Origin: Reyranella sp.
GTDB taxonomy: Bacteria > Pseudomonadota > Alphaproteobacteria > Reyranellales > Reyranellaceae
Assembly (NCBI RefSeq): GCF_004296935.1
Contig: NZ_SCVH01000160.1
Location: 1-64,000 of the forward strand
DNA: 64,000 bases
Reading direction: 5' to 3'
The notes under the pieces: generated by a model
What the model saw: only the letters and a program-made list of their open reading frames with translations
What the model was told of the DNA's origin: nothing
The model's database searches: none
Part shown: positions 8,845 through 17,397 of the stretch, piece after piece
Numbering within the stretch: the first letter of the stretch is position 1
How the letters are laid out: every line of letters starts with the position of its first letter
Position numbers and translations under genes: made by a program

Positions 8845-9783
8845 ATGTCGACACCCAAACATTTCCTCGACCTCGATCAGGTCGACCCTAAGACGCTTCG
8901 CCAGATCCTCGACCAGGGCAAGGCGATGAAGAAGTCGCGGGCCAATGGCGGGCCGGGGGGCGGCCACGCCCAGCCGCTGGCCGGCAAGACACTCGCCATG
9001 ATCTTCGAAAAGCCCTCGACCCGGACGCGCGTGTCGTTCGAGGTCGGCATGCGCGAGCTGGGCGGCCAGACGATCATGCTCGGGCGCACCGACACGCAGC
9101 TGGGGCGCGGCGAGACCATCGCCGACACCGCCCGCGTGCTCAGCCGCTACGTCGACATCATCATGATGCGCACCACCGTCGAGGAGAAGCTCCTCGAGAT
9201 GGCCAAGTATGCGACCGTGCCGGTGATCAACGGCCTCACCGACAAGACGCATCCCTGCCAGCTGATGGCCGACGTCATGACCTTCGAGGAGCATCGCGGC
9301 CCGATCCAGGGCAAGGCGATCGCCTGGTCGGGCGACGGCAACAACATGGCGACGTCGTGGATCCACGCCGCCGTCCAGTTCGATTTCGAGCTGCGCATCG
9401 CCTGCCCGCCGGAACTGACGCCGCCGGCCGACGTCGTGCAGTGGGCGGAGAAGTCGAAAGGCCGCATCCAGATCGGCCACGATCCCGAGAGACTGGTGAA
9501 GGGCGCCGACTGCGTCGTCACCGACACCTGGGTGTCGATGGGCGACGAGGATCCGCAAAGCCCGAGCGCCGCCAGGCGGCACAACCTGCTGCGCGGCTTC
9601 CAGGTCGACAAGCACCTGATGAAGCAGGCCAAGAAGGACGCCATCTTCATGCACTGCCTGCCGGCCCATCGCGGCGAGGAAGTGACCGTCGATGTGATCG
9701 ACGGGCCGCAGTCGGTCGTGTTCGACGAGGCGGAAAACCGCCTGCATGCGCAGAAGAGCATCCTCGCCTGGTGTCTATCGTGA
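8845..9783 (+). CDS. argF: Ornithine carbamoyltransferase
   Basis: A 312-residue cytoplasmic transcarbamylase that makes citrulline from ornithine and carbamoyl phosphate. The carbamoyl phosphate site [13 protein letters not shown] is at about residues 52-64, HPCQLMAD in the middle, and the ornithine-side [11 protein letters not shown] near residue 268. Length is typical of anabolic OTCases. A glycine-rich insertion near residue 35 (GGPGGGHAQ) is a small oddity. It is the second gene of the argD-argF-hslO operon, and its TGA overlaps the GTG of hslO. Confidence 0.95.
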   Translation: MSTPKHFLDLDQVDPKTLRQILDQGKAMKKSRANGGPGGGHAQPLAGKTLAMIFEKPSTRTRVSFEVGMRELGGQTIMLGRTDTQLGRGETIADTARVLSRYVDIIMMRTTVEEKLLEMAKYATVPVINGLTDKTHPCQLMADVMTFEEHRGPIQGKAIAWSGDGNNMATSWIHAAVQFDFELRIACPPELTPPADVVQWAEKSKGRIQIGHDPERLVKGADCVVTDTWVSMGDEDPQSPSAARRHNLLRGFQVDKHLMKQAKKDAIFMHCLPAHRGEEVTVDVIDGPQSVVFDEAENRLHAQKSILAWCLS

Positions 9784-10751
9784 GTCTCGCGTCGGAGGGC
9801 CTCACCCCTTCCGACGAAGACTGGGACCGCGTCCTACCCTTCCAGCTCGACGCGCTGGGTGTCCGCGGCCGTCTCGTGCGGCTCGGCCCCTCGCTCGATG
9901 CCATCATCGAACGCCACGGCTATCCGCTCGCCGTGGCGCGGCCGCTGGCCGAGGCGATGGTGCTGTGCACGGCGCTGGCGACGTCGCTGAAATACGACGG
10001 CATCTTCACGCTGCAGATCAGCGGCGATGGGCCGATCCGCCTCCTCGTCACCGACCTCACCAGCGACGGCGCGCTGCGCGGCTACGCCCAGTTCGATTCC
10101 TGGAAGCTCGCCGTCGCCCTCGGCTCCGGCAACCACGATGCGCCGGACGGCTACGTGCCGAAACTGTTCGGCCAGGGCCGCCTCACCTTCACCGTCGACC
10201 AGGGCCAGCACACCGAGCGCTACCAGGGCGTCGTGCCGCTGGAGGGTGCCACCCTGGCCGACTGCGCCCACACCTATTTCCGCCAGTCCGAGCAGCTGCC
10301 GACCGGCATCAAGATCGAGGCCCGTCGCGAGGAAACGACGGACGGTCCTCACTGGCGGGCGGCCTCTCTGGTCGTCCAGCAGATGCCGGAGTTCGACGCC
10401 GGCCGCATCGACGTCGACCAGGACCAGCGCGAGGACGACTGGCGCAAGGCCGTCATCCTGATGGCCTCGGCCACCGAGAAGGAAATGCTCGACCCTGCCC
10501 TGCCCGGCAAGACGCTGCTGTTCCGCCTGTTCCACGCCGAGGGCGCGCGCCTGTTCGAGCGCCGCGCCTTCCAGGCCCGCTGCCGCTGCAGCCGCGAGCG
10601 CATCGACGGCGTGCTGAAATCGATCAGGCGCGAGGAGCTCGCCGACCTGCGCGATCCGCAGGGCCTGGTCGCCGTCACCTGCGAGTTCTGCTCGACCCAA
10701 TATGCGTATGACGAGGCGGACCTCGACCGGGTCTACGCCTCCGACGCGTAG
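9780..10751 (+). CDS. hslO: Hsp33 redox-regulated chaperone
   Basis: A 323-residue Hsp33. The GTG start at 9780 overlaps the argF stop in a GTGA junction; a second in-frame GTG lies 9 bp upstream. Hsp33 is a cytoplasmic holdase switched on by oxidation. Its zinc centre is visible as CRCS at about residue 267 and CEFC near the C terminus, i.e. the CxC...CxxC redox switch. The substrate-binding N-terminal domain is of normal length. Cotranscription with argD and argF is frequent in alphaproteobacteria, although no functional link to arginine synthesis is known to me. Confidence 0.93.
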   Translation: MSLASEGLTPSDEDWDRVLPFQLDALGVRGRLVRLGPSLDAIIERHGYPLAVARPLAEAMVLCTALATSLKYDGIFTLQISGDGPIRLLVTDLTSDGALRGYAQFDSWKLAVALGSGNHDAPDGYVPKLFGQGRLTFTVDQGQHTERYQGVVPLEGATLADCAHTYFRQSEQLPTGIKIEARREETTDGPHWRAASLVVQQMPEFDAGRIDVDQDQREDDWRKAVILMASATEKEMLDPALPGKTLLFRLFHAEGARLFERRAFQARCRCSRERIDGVLKSIRREELADLRDPQGLVAVTCEFCSTQYAYDEADLDRVYASDA

Positions 10752-11244
10752 CCGTTTCGGTTGCCCGCTCGCCCGGCGCACGGGCCCAACTTTTGAAATC
10801 GGGCCCAACTCGACATACAGAAATTCGGCTCTCCAGCCGCCTGGAAGCCAGCAAATCCAACCTTTCCGCGCGCTCGGCGGGCCCACCTGAAACGTGGGAG
10901 TGTTGGGCCCGAAGTTGGGCCAGACTCCGAGATAAGCCCTATTCCATTGGCTTTTGTCCGACTCCCGGTTTCTTCGTTTGCCCAAGCCCCGGCGCGCCCT
11001 GTGCCCCAGGCGTCGTTAAGTGTCTGTTCTGGCGTCGTTATTTGGCGCCGAGTTGAGACGGGGTCGTTGTTGGGACTGTCCACGGGTCAGGACCCGCGGC
11101 GGCTGCACCAGGCGCCCGGAAGGAAGAGGCGCGCGAACCCACGGACGGCCGCAGGAGGTCTTGCCGATCATGAAAAAGGCCGACGCAGTCCGAGCGTCAG
11201 CCTACCTGAATAATAACCTAAAACCTGCTGAACCTGCAAGTCTC
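10752..11244. other. 493-bp intergenic region without a supported gene
   Basis: This lies between hslO and a minus-strand gene end. It contains two direct GGGCCCAACT copies, their inverted partners (listed separately) and lower GC than the flanks. The only plus-strand reading frame with a plausible ribosome site (ATG at 11170) runs antisense through the next gene and was not accepted. No tRNA, rRNA or intact mobile element was recognised. Confidence 0.5.
10782..10921. repeat. GGGCCCAACT direct and inverted repeats
   Basis: GGGCCCAACT occurs at 10782-10791 and 10801-10810. The inverse, GTTGGGCCC at 10902-10910 and GTTGGGCC at 10914-10921, follows about 90 bp later. The arrangement could fold as a cruciform or long RNA hairpin downstream of hslO. 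It has no U-tract, so a simple terminator is not supported. Confidence 0.55.
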
Positions 11245-11556
11245 CTATCGGAAACCTGCCATGCGCCCCACGCAGGCGTCGCAACGCTCGACGAGGGCCA
11301 GCGACACTGGCGCCAGGAGTTCCTCGTAGGCTGCATCGCTTCCGCCCGCCGCCTCGATCATGGGAAGCGCCATGTTCACGCCGATGATCGGCACGTGTCC
11401 GGCGCGATGAAGCGCGACGGCGGCTTCGTTGAGAACTTTCAGATTGGCCGCCCGGACCGCCGGATCGGCCGCTCCACCACCGGCCCTGTAGGGCCCGGCA
11501 ACCATGATCCACATTCTCGCTCCCCACTCTTTCGTGCGACGGGAGGGCGCGGTCAT
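11245..11556 (-). CDS. Small DUF4406-like protein
   Basis: A 103-residue protein whose ATG overlaps the dgoK stop (ATGA, 11553-11556). A start at the second methionine (11514, MWIMVAGPYRAGG) is also possible. The segment VAGPYRAGG followed by a helix and GHVPIIGVNMALP resembles small nucleoside 2-deoxyribosyltransferase-like or DUF4406 proteins, which begin with a beta strand and a GPYR/GPY loop. A CDAC pair lies near the C terminus. Function is unknown. Coupling to dgoK suggests a role in sugar or nucleotide-sugar metabolism, but this is a guess. Confidence 0.6.
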   Translation of the reverse strand: MTAPSRRTKEWGARMWIMVAGPYRAGGGAADPAVRAANLKVLNEAAVALHRAGHVPIIGVNMALPMIEAAGGSDAAYEELLAPVSLALVERCDACVGRMAGFR

Positions 11557-12425
11557 CTCCGCAAGGCCCTCACGCCGGCCCATGTCGCCTCGGCGCCGAA
11601 GCTGCGCACGCGGGCGCCCCTCTGACCGAGCGCGAGAGCATAGCGCGCCGTCAGCGCCGCCGCGCCGATCGCGATGACCTCGCGACCCATTGGCAGCTCC
11701 TGAAGACGCAGTTCCTCGCCGATCAGCAGGCCGGAGAGATAGCTCGCCGACTGGGCCGGCGACAGGCGGCCGAACAGGCCGAGCGCGCGCACACCGAAGG
11801 CGTTGTGCAGCAGGCCTTCGCCATTGCCGGCGCGCGTTACGCCGCGCAGGAAGGCCGCCTCGTCGAGGGCGGCGTCGGCGTCGAGCGTGCGCGCCAGGAT
11901 GGAATGCTGGCTCAGCAATCCATAGAACTCCCCTGTCATATAGGTACGGAAGCCGATGACCCGGCCACCCTGCACCGTGGCCCATTTGCTGTGCGTGCCG
12001 GGCAGGACGAACAGCCCCTCGCCAAGGCCCGTAAGCCGCATGGCGCCGAAGATCTGCACCTCCTCGCCGCGCATCACGTCGGGCACGTCACCCTGCTCGT
12101 CGCTGAGGCCGGGCACGAGGGCGATCCGCCCCGGCTCGATCCAGTGCAGGCGCCGCGCGAGCTCGTCGGGCCCGGCGGGACAGGCGACATAGGGCGCCTC
12201 GCTCCAACCCTGCCGGCTGCCGGCCATGCCGGAGATCAGGCAGACACTGCCGGCCGGCTTCATCCAGTCCGAGAACAACGAGGCGAAGACGCCGGCGAAG
12301 TCGCCGTTGGGCACGTTGAGGATGCCGAGCGGTGCGCTCTTCTCCTCCAGCACGCGACCCGCCTCGTCGAGACGGGCGCCGCGCAGCGAGCTCGTTCCCC
12401 AGTCGACGGCGATCAGGTGCGGCAC
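11553..12425 (-). CDS. dgoK: 2-dehydro-3-deoxygalactonokinase
   Basis: A 290-residue sugar kinase of the DgoK family, which phosphorylates 2-keto-3-deoxygalactonate in the De Ley-Doudoroff galactose pathway. The GTG start (VPHLIAVDWGTSSLR) follows a GGAGGAGA ribosome site, while earlier in-frame sequence is arginine-rich. The nucleotide-binding phosphate-1 loop is VDWGTSSLRG. Further family blocks are ISGMAGSRQGW, LPGTHSKWA and TGEFYGLLSQHS. No aldolase or dehydratase partner is visible in the window, so the rest of the pathway must lie elsewhere. It is divergently transcribed from the PLP enzyme at 12542. Confidence 0.88.
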   Translation of the reverse strand: MPHLIAVDWGTSSLRGARLDEAGRVLEEKSAPLGILNVPNGDFAGVFASLFSDWMKPAGSVCLISGMAGSRQGWSEAPYVACPAGPDELARRLHWIEPGRIALVPGLSDEQGDVPDVMRGEEVQIFGAMRLTGLGEGLFVLPGTHSKWATVQGGRVIGFRTYMTGEFYGLLSQHSILARTLDADAALDEAAFLRGVTRAGNGEGLLHNAFGVRALGLFGRLSPAQSASYLSGLLIGEELRLQELPMGREVIAIGAAALTARYALALGQRGARVRSFGAEATWAGVRALRR

Positions 12426-12541
12426 GTCCCGTTCTCCTCCGGTATCGCGGTCACTGTAACGCCTTGAATTCTCGATAGACAGCGGACGCCGCCGCCCTGG
12501 GCTATCCTGCCCCACCGGAACCGCCGACAGGAGAACACGCC

Positions 12542-13843
12542 ATGGTCGCGCCACGTCCCTCCAAAACCCACATCGGCAATCACGCGCTCAAGCCCGAGAC
12601 GCTGATGCTGAGCTACGGCTACGATCCCAAGCTGTCGGAGGGCGCGGTGAAGCCGCCGGTCTTCCTCACCTCCACCTTCGTGTTCGGCTCGGCGGAGGAA
12701 GGGCGCGACTTCTTCGACTACGCCGCGGGGCGCCGCAAGCCGCCCGCCGGCACCGGCGCCGGTCTTGTCTATTCGCGCTTCAACCATCCCAACAGCGAGA
12801 TCGTCGAGGATCGGCTGGCGGTCTACGAAGGCGCGGAGTCGTGCGTGCTGTTCTCGTCCGGCATGTCGGCGATCGCCACCACGATTCTCGCGTTCGCCCG
12901 GCCGGGCGATGTCATCCTGCATTCCCAACCGCTCTACGGCGGCACCGAAACGCTGCTGTCGCGCACGATGGCGGGCTTCGGCATCGGCTCGGTCGGTTTC
13001 GTCGATGGCGTCGACGAAACCGCCGTTCGTGCGGCTGCAACCGAGGCACGCGGCAAAGGACGTCTGTCGGTCATCATGATCGAAACGCCGGCCAACCCGA
13101 CCAACACGCTGGTCGATATCGCGCTGTTGCGGCGGATCGCCGACGAGATCGGCGCCGCACCCGGACAAAAGCAGGGTGGTTTCAGGCCGATCCTGGTCTG
13201 CGACAACACCCTGCTGGGCCCGGTGTTCCAGCGTCCGCTCGACCATGGCGCCGATGTCTCGGTCTACTCGCTCACCAAATATGTCGGCGGCCATTCCGAT
13301 CTCATCGCCGGCGCCACACTGGGCGCACAGGCGACCATCGGGCCGATCAAGGCGCTGCGCGGCAGCCTCGGCACGCAGCTCGATCCGCATTCCTGCTGGA
13401 TGCTGGGCCGCTCGCTGGAAACGCTCGGGATCAGGATGGAGCGCGCAGAGGCCAATGGAAGACTCGTCGCCGAGTATCTGCGCGACCACCCCAGGGTCGA
13501 CAAGGTCCACTACCTGAAATTCCTGGAGGAAGGCTCGCCGGCCCAGGCGGTCTTCGCCCGGCAATGCACGGGCGCCGGTTCGACCTTCTCGTTCGACATC
13601 AAGGGCGGCGAGAAGGAGGCGTTCGCCTTCCTGAACGCGCTGCAAATCTTCAAGCTGGCGGTCAGCCTCGGCGGCACCGAGTCGCTGGCGAGCCATCCCG
13701 CCGCCATGACGCACTCCGGCGTTCCGGTCGAAGTCCGCGACCGGATCGGCGTGCTCGACACGACGATCCGCCTCTCGGTCGGCATAGAACATCCCGACGA
13801 CCTGATCGCCGATCTGACACAGGCGCTGGCGGCGGCGGGGTGA
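12542..13843 (+). CDS. Cystathionine gamma-synthase family PLP enzyme
   Basis: A 433-residue Cys/Met-metabolism PLP enzyme. The signature lysine lies in [13 protein letters not shown] at about residue 240, with the upstream YSRFNHPN substrate-binding block and [11 protein letters not shown] around the cofactor. The N terminus carries an insertion ([15 protein letters not shown]) typical of a subgroup annotated as cystathionine gamma-synthase family in proteobacteria. The reaction may be gamma-synthase, gamma-lyase or O-acyl-homoserine sulfhydrylase, and sequence alone does not decide. It is monocistronic and followed by a run of palindromes. Confidence 0.8.
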   Translation: MVAPRPSKTHIGNHALKPETLMLSYGYDPKLSEGAVKPPVFLTSTFVFGSAEEGRDFFDYAAGRRKPPAGTGAGLVYSRFNHPNSEIVEDRLAVYEGAESCVLFSSGMSAIATTILAFARPGDVILHSQPLYGGTETLLSRTMAGFGIGSVGFVDGVDETAVRAAATEARGKGRLSVIMIETPANPTNTLVDIALLRRIADEIGAAPGQKQGGFRPILVCDNTLLGPVFQRPLDHGADVSVYSLTKYVGGHSDLIAGATLGAQATIGPIKALRGSLGTQLDPHSCWMLGRSLETLGIRMERAEANGRLVAEYLRDHPRVDKVHYLKFLEEGSPAQAVFARQCTGAGSTFSFDIKGGEKEAFAFLNALQIFKLAVSLGGTESLASHPAAMTHSGVPVEVRDRIGVLDTTIRLSVGIEHPDDLIADLTQALAAAG

Positions 13844-13851
13844 TGTCTTCT

Positions 13852-13957
13852 CCTCCCCCGTCTCGGGGGAGGTGGCCCGAAGGGCCAGAGGGGGTCATGA
13901 CCCCATCGCCCTCGTATGACGAGGGCACTTCCCCTTGGCGGAGTCCGCCAAGGGGAA
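13852..13957. repeat. Run of five consecutive palindromes
   Basis: Five hairpins lie head to tail: CCTCCCCCG/CGGGGGAGG (13852-13872), TGGCCC-GAA-GGGCCA (13873-13887), GGGGTCATGACCCC (13891-13904), GCCCTCGT-ATG-ACGAGGGC (13908-13926) and a 29-base near-perfect palindrome with 14-bp arms (13929-13957). The first resembles the hairpins at 18026, 18122 and 19581, so a dispersed family is present. It separates two converging genes and may act as a bidirectional terminator. Confidence 0.8.
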
Positions 13958-13973
13958 GAGTAATGATCTCAAG

Positions 13974-15143
13974 CTAATCCCTACACGCCCACTCCACCAT
14001 GCGCCGCATGAAGGCCTCGCAGGCGTCGATCTGGGAGGCGAGCAGGAATTCGTTGGGCTGATGGGCCTGGGCGATGTCGCCCGGGCCGCACACCACCGTG
14101 GGCACGCCCAGCGTCTTGCGGAAGATGCCGGCTTCGGTGGCATAGACCACGCTGCCCACCGTGTTGGAGCCCGACCAGCTGCCGGCCAAAGTCTTGGCCT
14201 CGTCGTTGCCCTCGGGCGAGAAGGCCGGTGTCGAGGCGCGCAGTTCGGTGGCGATGGCGGCGGCCGGATGCTTGGCCTTCATCTTGGGCAGCAGCTCCGT
14301 CTCGAGCCACTTCTTGGCGCGCTCGCCCAGCTCCTCGATCGGCCGCGTCGGCAATTCGCGGTAGCCCCACAGCACCTCGCACTCGCGCGCCAGGATGTTG
14401 CCCGCCGTGCCGCCCAGGATGGTGCCGACGTTGAAGGTCGCCGCCGCCGGCATGAACTCGCTGTTCCTGGGCGCGGCCGCCTCGAGCTCCTCCTGGACCT
14501 GGTTGAGGTAGTGGATGAATTCGCCGGCGAAGTGGATGGCGCTGACGCCGAGGTGCGTCATCGAGGAATGGGCCTCGAAGCCGGTGAACCTGGTGAGGTA
14601 GGACTGCGAGCCCTTGTGGGCATGGACCACCGTCATCATCGTGGGCTCGCCGATGATGATGGCGCGCGGGCGCGGCACTTCGGTCGCCATGGCGGCGGCC
14701 AGGGAATGGGCGCCGAAGCAGCCGATCTCCTCGTCGTAGGAGAGCGCGAAATGGATCGGCCGCTTGAGCTTGGCCTTCTTGAACTCAGGGACCATGGCGA
14801 GTGCGATGGCATAGAACGCCTTCATGTCGCAGGTGCCGCGGCCGTAGTACTTGCCGTCCTTCAGCGTCAGCGTCCACGGATCGGTGGTCCACGGCTGGCC
14901 GTCGACCGGCACCACGTCGGTGTGGCCGGAGAGCACGACGCCGTCCTTCACGTTGGGACCGACGGTGGCGAACATGTTGGCCTTGGTGCCGTCCTCGTTC
15001 GGCACCAGCCGGCTCTCGATGCCGTGTCCCTTGAGGTATCCCTGGACGTAGTCGATCAGGGCCAGGTTGGAATTGCGCGAGGTGGTGTCGAACGCCACGA
15101 GACGACGCAGCATTTCGACGGAATCGACGATCTCTCCGGCCAT
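13974..15143 (-). CDS. argE: Acetylornithine deacetylase
   Basis: A 389-residue M20-family zinc amidohydrolase. It hydrolyses N-acetylornithine to ornithine in the linear arginine pathway. Metal and catalytic motifs are in place: LSGHTDVVPVDG at about residue 70 with the first zinc His-Asp, GRGTCDMKAF (bridging Asp), YDEEIGCFGA (catalytic and metal Glu) and the later GPGDIAQAHQPNE with the last His. The protein fits the proteobacterial ArgE group by length and ending. It acts with the ArgD and ArgF encoded 4-6 kb away. A strong hairpin lies upstream (15186-15247), so its promoter must sit in the short AT-richer stretch 15144-15185 or upstream of the hairpin. Confidence 0.9.
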   Translation of the reverse strand: MAGEIVDSVEMLRRLVAFDTTSRNSNLALIDYVQGYLKGHGIESRLVPNEDGTKANMFATVGPNVKDGVVLSGHTDVVPVDGQPWTTDPWTLTLKDGKYYGRGTCDMKAFYAIALAMVPEFKKAKLKRPIHFALSYDEEIGCFGAHSLAAAMATEVPRPRAIIIGEPTMMTVVHAHKGSQSYLTRFTGFEAHSSMTHLGVSAIHFAGEFIHYLNQVQEELEAAAPRNSEFMPAAATFNVGTILGGTAGNILARECEVLWGYRELPTRPIEELGERAKKWLETELLPKMKAKHPAAAIATELRASTPAFSPEGNDEAKTLAGSWSGSNTVGSVVYATEAGIFRKTLGVPTVVCGPGDIAQAHQPNEFLLASQIDACEAFMRRMVEWACRD

Positions 15144-15185
15144 GATATCCCTTGCTTACAAAATTCCGACCGATTGTCATGCTCC

Positions 15186-15247
15186 TCCGGACCGCGAGCG
15201 TCCCGCTCGCTCATGAGCTTGAGCGAGCGAGACGCTCGCGGTCCGGA
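15186..15247. repeat. Large palindrome with 27-bp arms
   Basis: TCCGGACCGCGAGCG... (15186-15212) is matched by its inverse (15221-15247) with a single mismatch, around an 8-base loop. It sits between folE and argE, both minus strand, and is not followed by a T-run. It is more like a REP/BIME-type dispersed element than a plain terminator. Confidence 0.85.
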
Positions 15248-15264
15248 AAAGGATGAGGTCTTGG

Positions 15265-15891
15265 CTAAACCGACGTACGACCGATCATGGTCAGGAATTC
15301 GCGGCGTGTCTCGCCGTTGTCGCGGAAGGCGCCCAGCATGCGGCTGGTCACCATGGTGACGTCGGACTTGTGCACGCCGCGCGTGGTCATGCACTGGTGC
15401 GCGGCCTCGATGACGACGGCGACACCGCGCGGCTGCAGCACGTCCTGCAGCGTGTTGGCGATCTGCGCCGTCAGCTTCTCCTGGATCTGCAGGCGATGGG
15501 CGAAGGCGTCGACCACGCGGGCGAGCTTGCTGATGCCGACGACGCGCTTGTCGGGCAGGTAGCCGACGTGGACCCGGCCGATGATCGGCACCATGTGGTG
15601 CTCGCAGTGCGATTCGAGGCGGATGTCGCGCAGCGCCACGACCTCGTCGTAGCCCTCGACCTCCTCGAAGGTCCGCTGCAGCATGTCGCGCGGATCCTGG
15701 TCATAGCCGGCGAAGAATTCCTCGTAGGAGCGCACGACGCGGTCGGGCGTGCCGGCCAGGCCCTCGCGGTCGGGATCGTCGCCGGACCAGCGGATCAAGG
15801 TGCGGACGGCGGCCTCGGCCTCCTCGCGCGAGGGACGGGCGAGGCCGGTGGCGAGCGAGACCATGTCGCTTTTCTTCAGCATCCTGTTCAT
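15265..15891 (-). CDS. folE: GTP cyclohydrolase I
   Basis: A 208-residue enzyme that converts GTP to dihydroneopterin triphosphate, the first step of folate synthesis. The zinc site is clear: [21 protein letters not shown] (shortened here to its key Cys and His) around residue 97, and the second cysteine in [13 protein letters not shown] near residue 165. Length and motifs match the type IA enzyme. It is followed downstream by the 15186 palindrome and argE, and preceded by apaG after a 24-bp gap, so apaG-folE are probably cotranscribed. Confidence 0.95.
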   Translation of the reverse strand: MNRMLKKSDMVSLATGLARPSREEAEAAVRTLIRWSGDDPDREGLAGTPDRVVRSYEEFFAGYDQDPRDMLQRTFEEVEGYDEVVALRDIRLESHCEHHMVPIIGRVHVGYLPDKRVVGISKLARVVDAFAHRLQIQEKLTAQIANTLQDVLQPRGVAVVIEAAHQCMTTRGVHKSDVTMVTSRMLGAFRDNGETRREFLTMIGRTSV

Positions 15892-15915
15892 CGTCGTTCC
15901 TCCCGAGCACCGATC

Positions 15916-16308
15916 TCAGTTGAGGTTGCGCTTTGCGATCGGCGTATCGAGTGAGAAGACGGGGATCTCGATGTCGAAATTCTCGCCCGACTCACTCACC
16001 ATCTGATAAGTGCCGCCCATGATGCCCGAAGGCGTCGAGAGCGGCGTGCCTGAAGTGTACTCGAACACGTCGCCGGGGCGCAGCATCGGCGTCTTGCCGA
16101 CCACGCCGGGCCCCTTCACTTCCTGCAGGCGGCCGAGCCCATCGGTGATCTTCCAGTGGCGGCTGCGCAGCTGCACCGTGGCATCACCCTTGTTTTCAAT
16201 ACGGACTTGGTAGGCCCAGACATACTGCGACTTGGCCGGATCGGACTGATCGGGCAGATATTGCGGGCTGACGGTCACGCAAATGGCACGGGTAGTGGCT
16301 TTATACAT
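15916..16308 (-). CDS. apaG: ApaG protein
   Basis: A 130-residue protein of the ApaG/DUF525 family, an immunoglobulin-like fold of unclear biochemical role, linked in other bacteria to Ap4A metabolism and cobalt or magnesium efflux. The typical strands are visible: VWAYQVRIENKG, LRSRHWKITDG, and the conserved C-terminal GTYQMVSESGENFDIEIPVF block. The start ATG gives MYKATTRAICVTV, aligning with the family N terminus. It lies upstream of folE in the same direction. Confidence 0.93.
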   Translation of the reverse strand: MYKATTRAICVTVSPQYLPDQSDPAKSQYVWAYQVRIENKGDATVQLRSRHWKITDGLGRLQEVKGPGVVGKTPMLRPGDVFEYTSGTPLSTPSGIMGGTYQMVSESGENFDIEIPVFSLDTPIAKRNLN

Positions 16309-16382
16309 CGGTCGGCGGGGCCCCCTCGACTTCCTGACATGGGGCGTTCCGGCCGAAAGGTCAAACTCGGTAATTCGCCAGG

Positions 16383-16871
16383 CTAAATCGGGAAGATCAG
16401 GCAGGTCGTCGTGCCGTGCGCCAGCAATTTGCCCGAGGCGTCGACCAGCCGGCCCTCCGACGTGGCGATGCGCGAGCCGACGTTGATGACCTTGCCCTCG
16501 GCCCGGACCGGGCCGGTCTTGTCGGTCATGGCGCGGACGTAGTTCACCTTGATCTCGACCGTGGTGTAGCCGATGCCGGCCTTGAGCGTGGTGTGGATGC
16601 AGCAGCCCATCACCGAGTCGAGCAGGGTCGCGGCGATGCCGCCATGCACGCTGCCGAGCGGATTGTAGTGGTCGAAGACCGGCGTGTAGGCGAACACGAC
16701 GCGGCCGAACTCGATCTCGCTGAGTTTCATGCCCAGCATCCGCGAGATCGGCGGCGCCGGGAAGCGGCCCTCCAGCAGGCCCTTGAACAGGGTGAGCCCG
16801 TCCATGGTGCGGGCCTGTTCCAGCGGCACCACGCCAAATCCGGCATCTGCGGTCCCAGTATCTGCGGCCAT
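16383..16871 (-). CDS. PaaI-family hotdog thioesterase
   Basis: A 162-residue acyl-CoA thioesterase of the hotdog fold. The family signature is NPLGSVHGGIAATLLDSVMG at about residues 69-88, with the active-site Gly-Gly and downstream acidic residue; VEIKVNYVRAM is the central strand. Such enzymes hydrolyse aryl- or acyl-CoA esters in the cytoplasm. The substrate is not predictable. It diverges from a MarR regulator across 79 bp that holds an imperfect palindrome, so repression of this gene by that MarR protein is likely. Confidence 0.88.
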   Translation of the reverse strand: MAADTGTADAGFGVVPLEQARTMDGLTLFKGLLEGRFPAPPISRMLGMKLSEIEFGRVVFAYTPVFDHYNPLGSVHGGIAATLLDSVMGCCIHTTLKAGIGYTTVEIKVNYVRAMTDKTGPVRAEGKVINVGSRIATSEGRLVDASGKLLAHGTTTCLIFPI

Positions 16872-16894
16872 CGTCGTCTCCTCGATCTATTTAC

Positions 16895-16906
16895 GTGCAT
16901 ATACAC
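16895..16906. promoter_or_regulatory. Candidate MarR operator
   Basis: GTGCATATACAC is a 12-bp near palindrome (10 of 12 positions) inside an AT-rich patch between the divergent thioesterase and marR genes. This is the usual place for a MarR autoregulatory site. It overlaps TATA-like sequence that could serve as a -10. Confidence 0.4.
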
Positions 16907-16950
16907 ATTGAGCCTTTGCCCCGGCAAGCGACCACGATAATGTTGCCGGC

Positions 16951-17397
16951 ATGTCCGCTCCCGCCCCGCTCCGCCTGTCGCCCGCCGAGTGCACCTGCTT
17001 TCGCGTGCGCGGTGCTGCCCGGCGTGTGACGCAGATCTACAGCCGGCATCTGGCGCCCACGGGCCTGAAAATCTCGCAATTCTCGCTGCTGGGCTTCGTC
17101 GCGGCACGCGGTCCGGTGAGCATCACCGAACTTTCCGAAATGCTCAGCACCGACCGCACGACGCTCACCCGCAACCTGCGGCCGCTTCTGTCGTCGGGCA
17201 TCATCGAGCGCAGCGCCACAGGCGACCGCCGCCGACACGAGCTGGTCGCGACCACGGCCGGCCGGGCGCTGTTCAAGCGCGCCCTGCCGCTCTGGGCCGA
17301 CGCCGAGCAGGAAGTGCGCGCGGCCATGGGCACCAAGCTCACCGCCGACCTGCACGGCGCCCTCGATCGCTCGATGGAAAAGCTCGCCGCGCTCTAA
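16951..17397 (+). CDS. MarR-family transcriptional regulator
   Basis: A 148-residue winged-helix regulator. The segment ISQFSLLGFVA opens the core, SITELSEMLSTDRTTLTRNL is the recognition helix-turn-helix, and SATGDRRRHELV is the wing with the MarR-typical D-R-R. It begins CTCFRVRGAARRV, so one or two cysteines lie near the N terminus and might sense oxidants or phenolics, which is speculative. It is divergent from the thioesterase. Its 3' end overlaps the convergent tenA by 4 bp. Confidence 0.9.
   Translation: MSAPAPLRLSPAECTCFRVRGAARRVTQIYSRHLAPTGLKISQFSLLGFVAARGPVSITELSEMLSTDRTTLTRNLRPLLSSGIIERSATGDRRRHELVATTAGRALFKRALPLWADAEQEVRAAMGTKLTADLHGALDRSMEKLAAL

Noticed and set aside
7651-9747. 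A 698-codon open frame on the minus strand across argD and argF
   Set aside because: It is antisense to two well-supported enzymes and has low-complexity, His/Arg/Asp-rich translation typical of GC-driven shadow frames.
11080-11140. Resemblance to the SRP RNA core (GGTCAGGACC and CCGGAAGGAAG)
   Set aside because: The two blocks are separated and not in the canonical GGTCAGG(T)CCGGAAGGAAGCAGCC order, so a signal recognition particle RNA is not supported.
11170-11625. Plus-strand frame beginning MKKADAVRASAYLNNN with GGAGG upstream
   Set aside because: Beyond about 25 codons it runs antisense through the coupled dgoK partner gene and has no family resemblance. A short peptide cannot be excluded.
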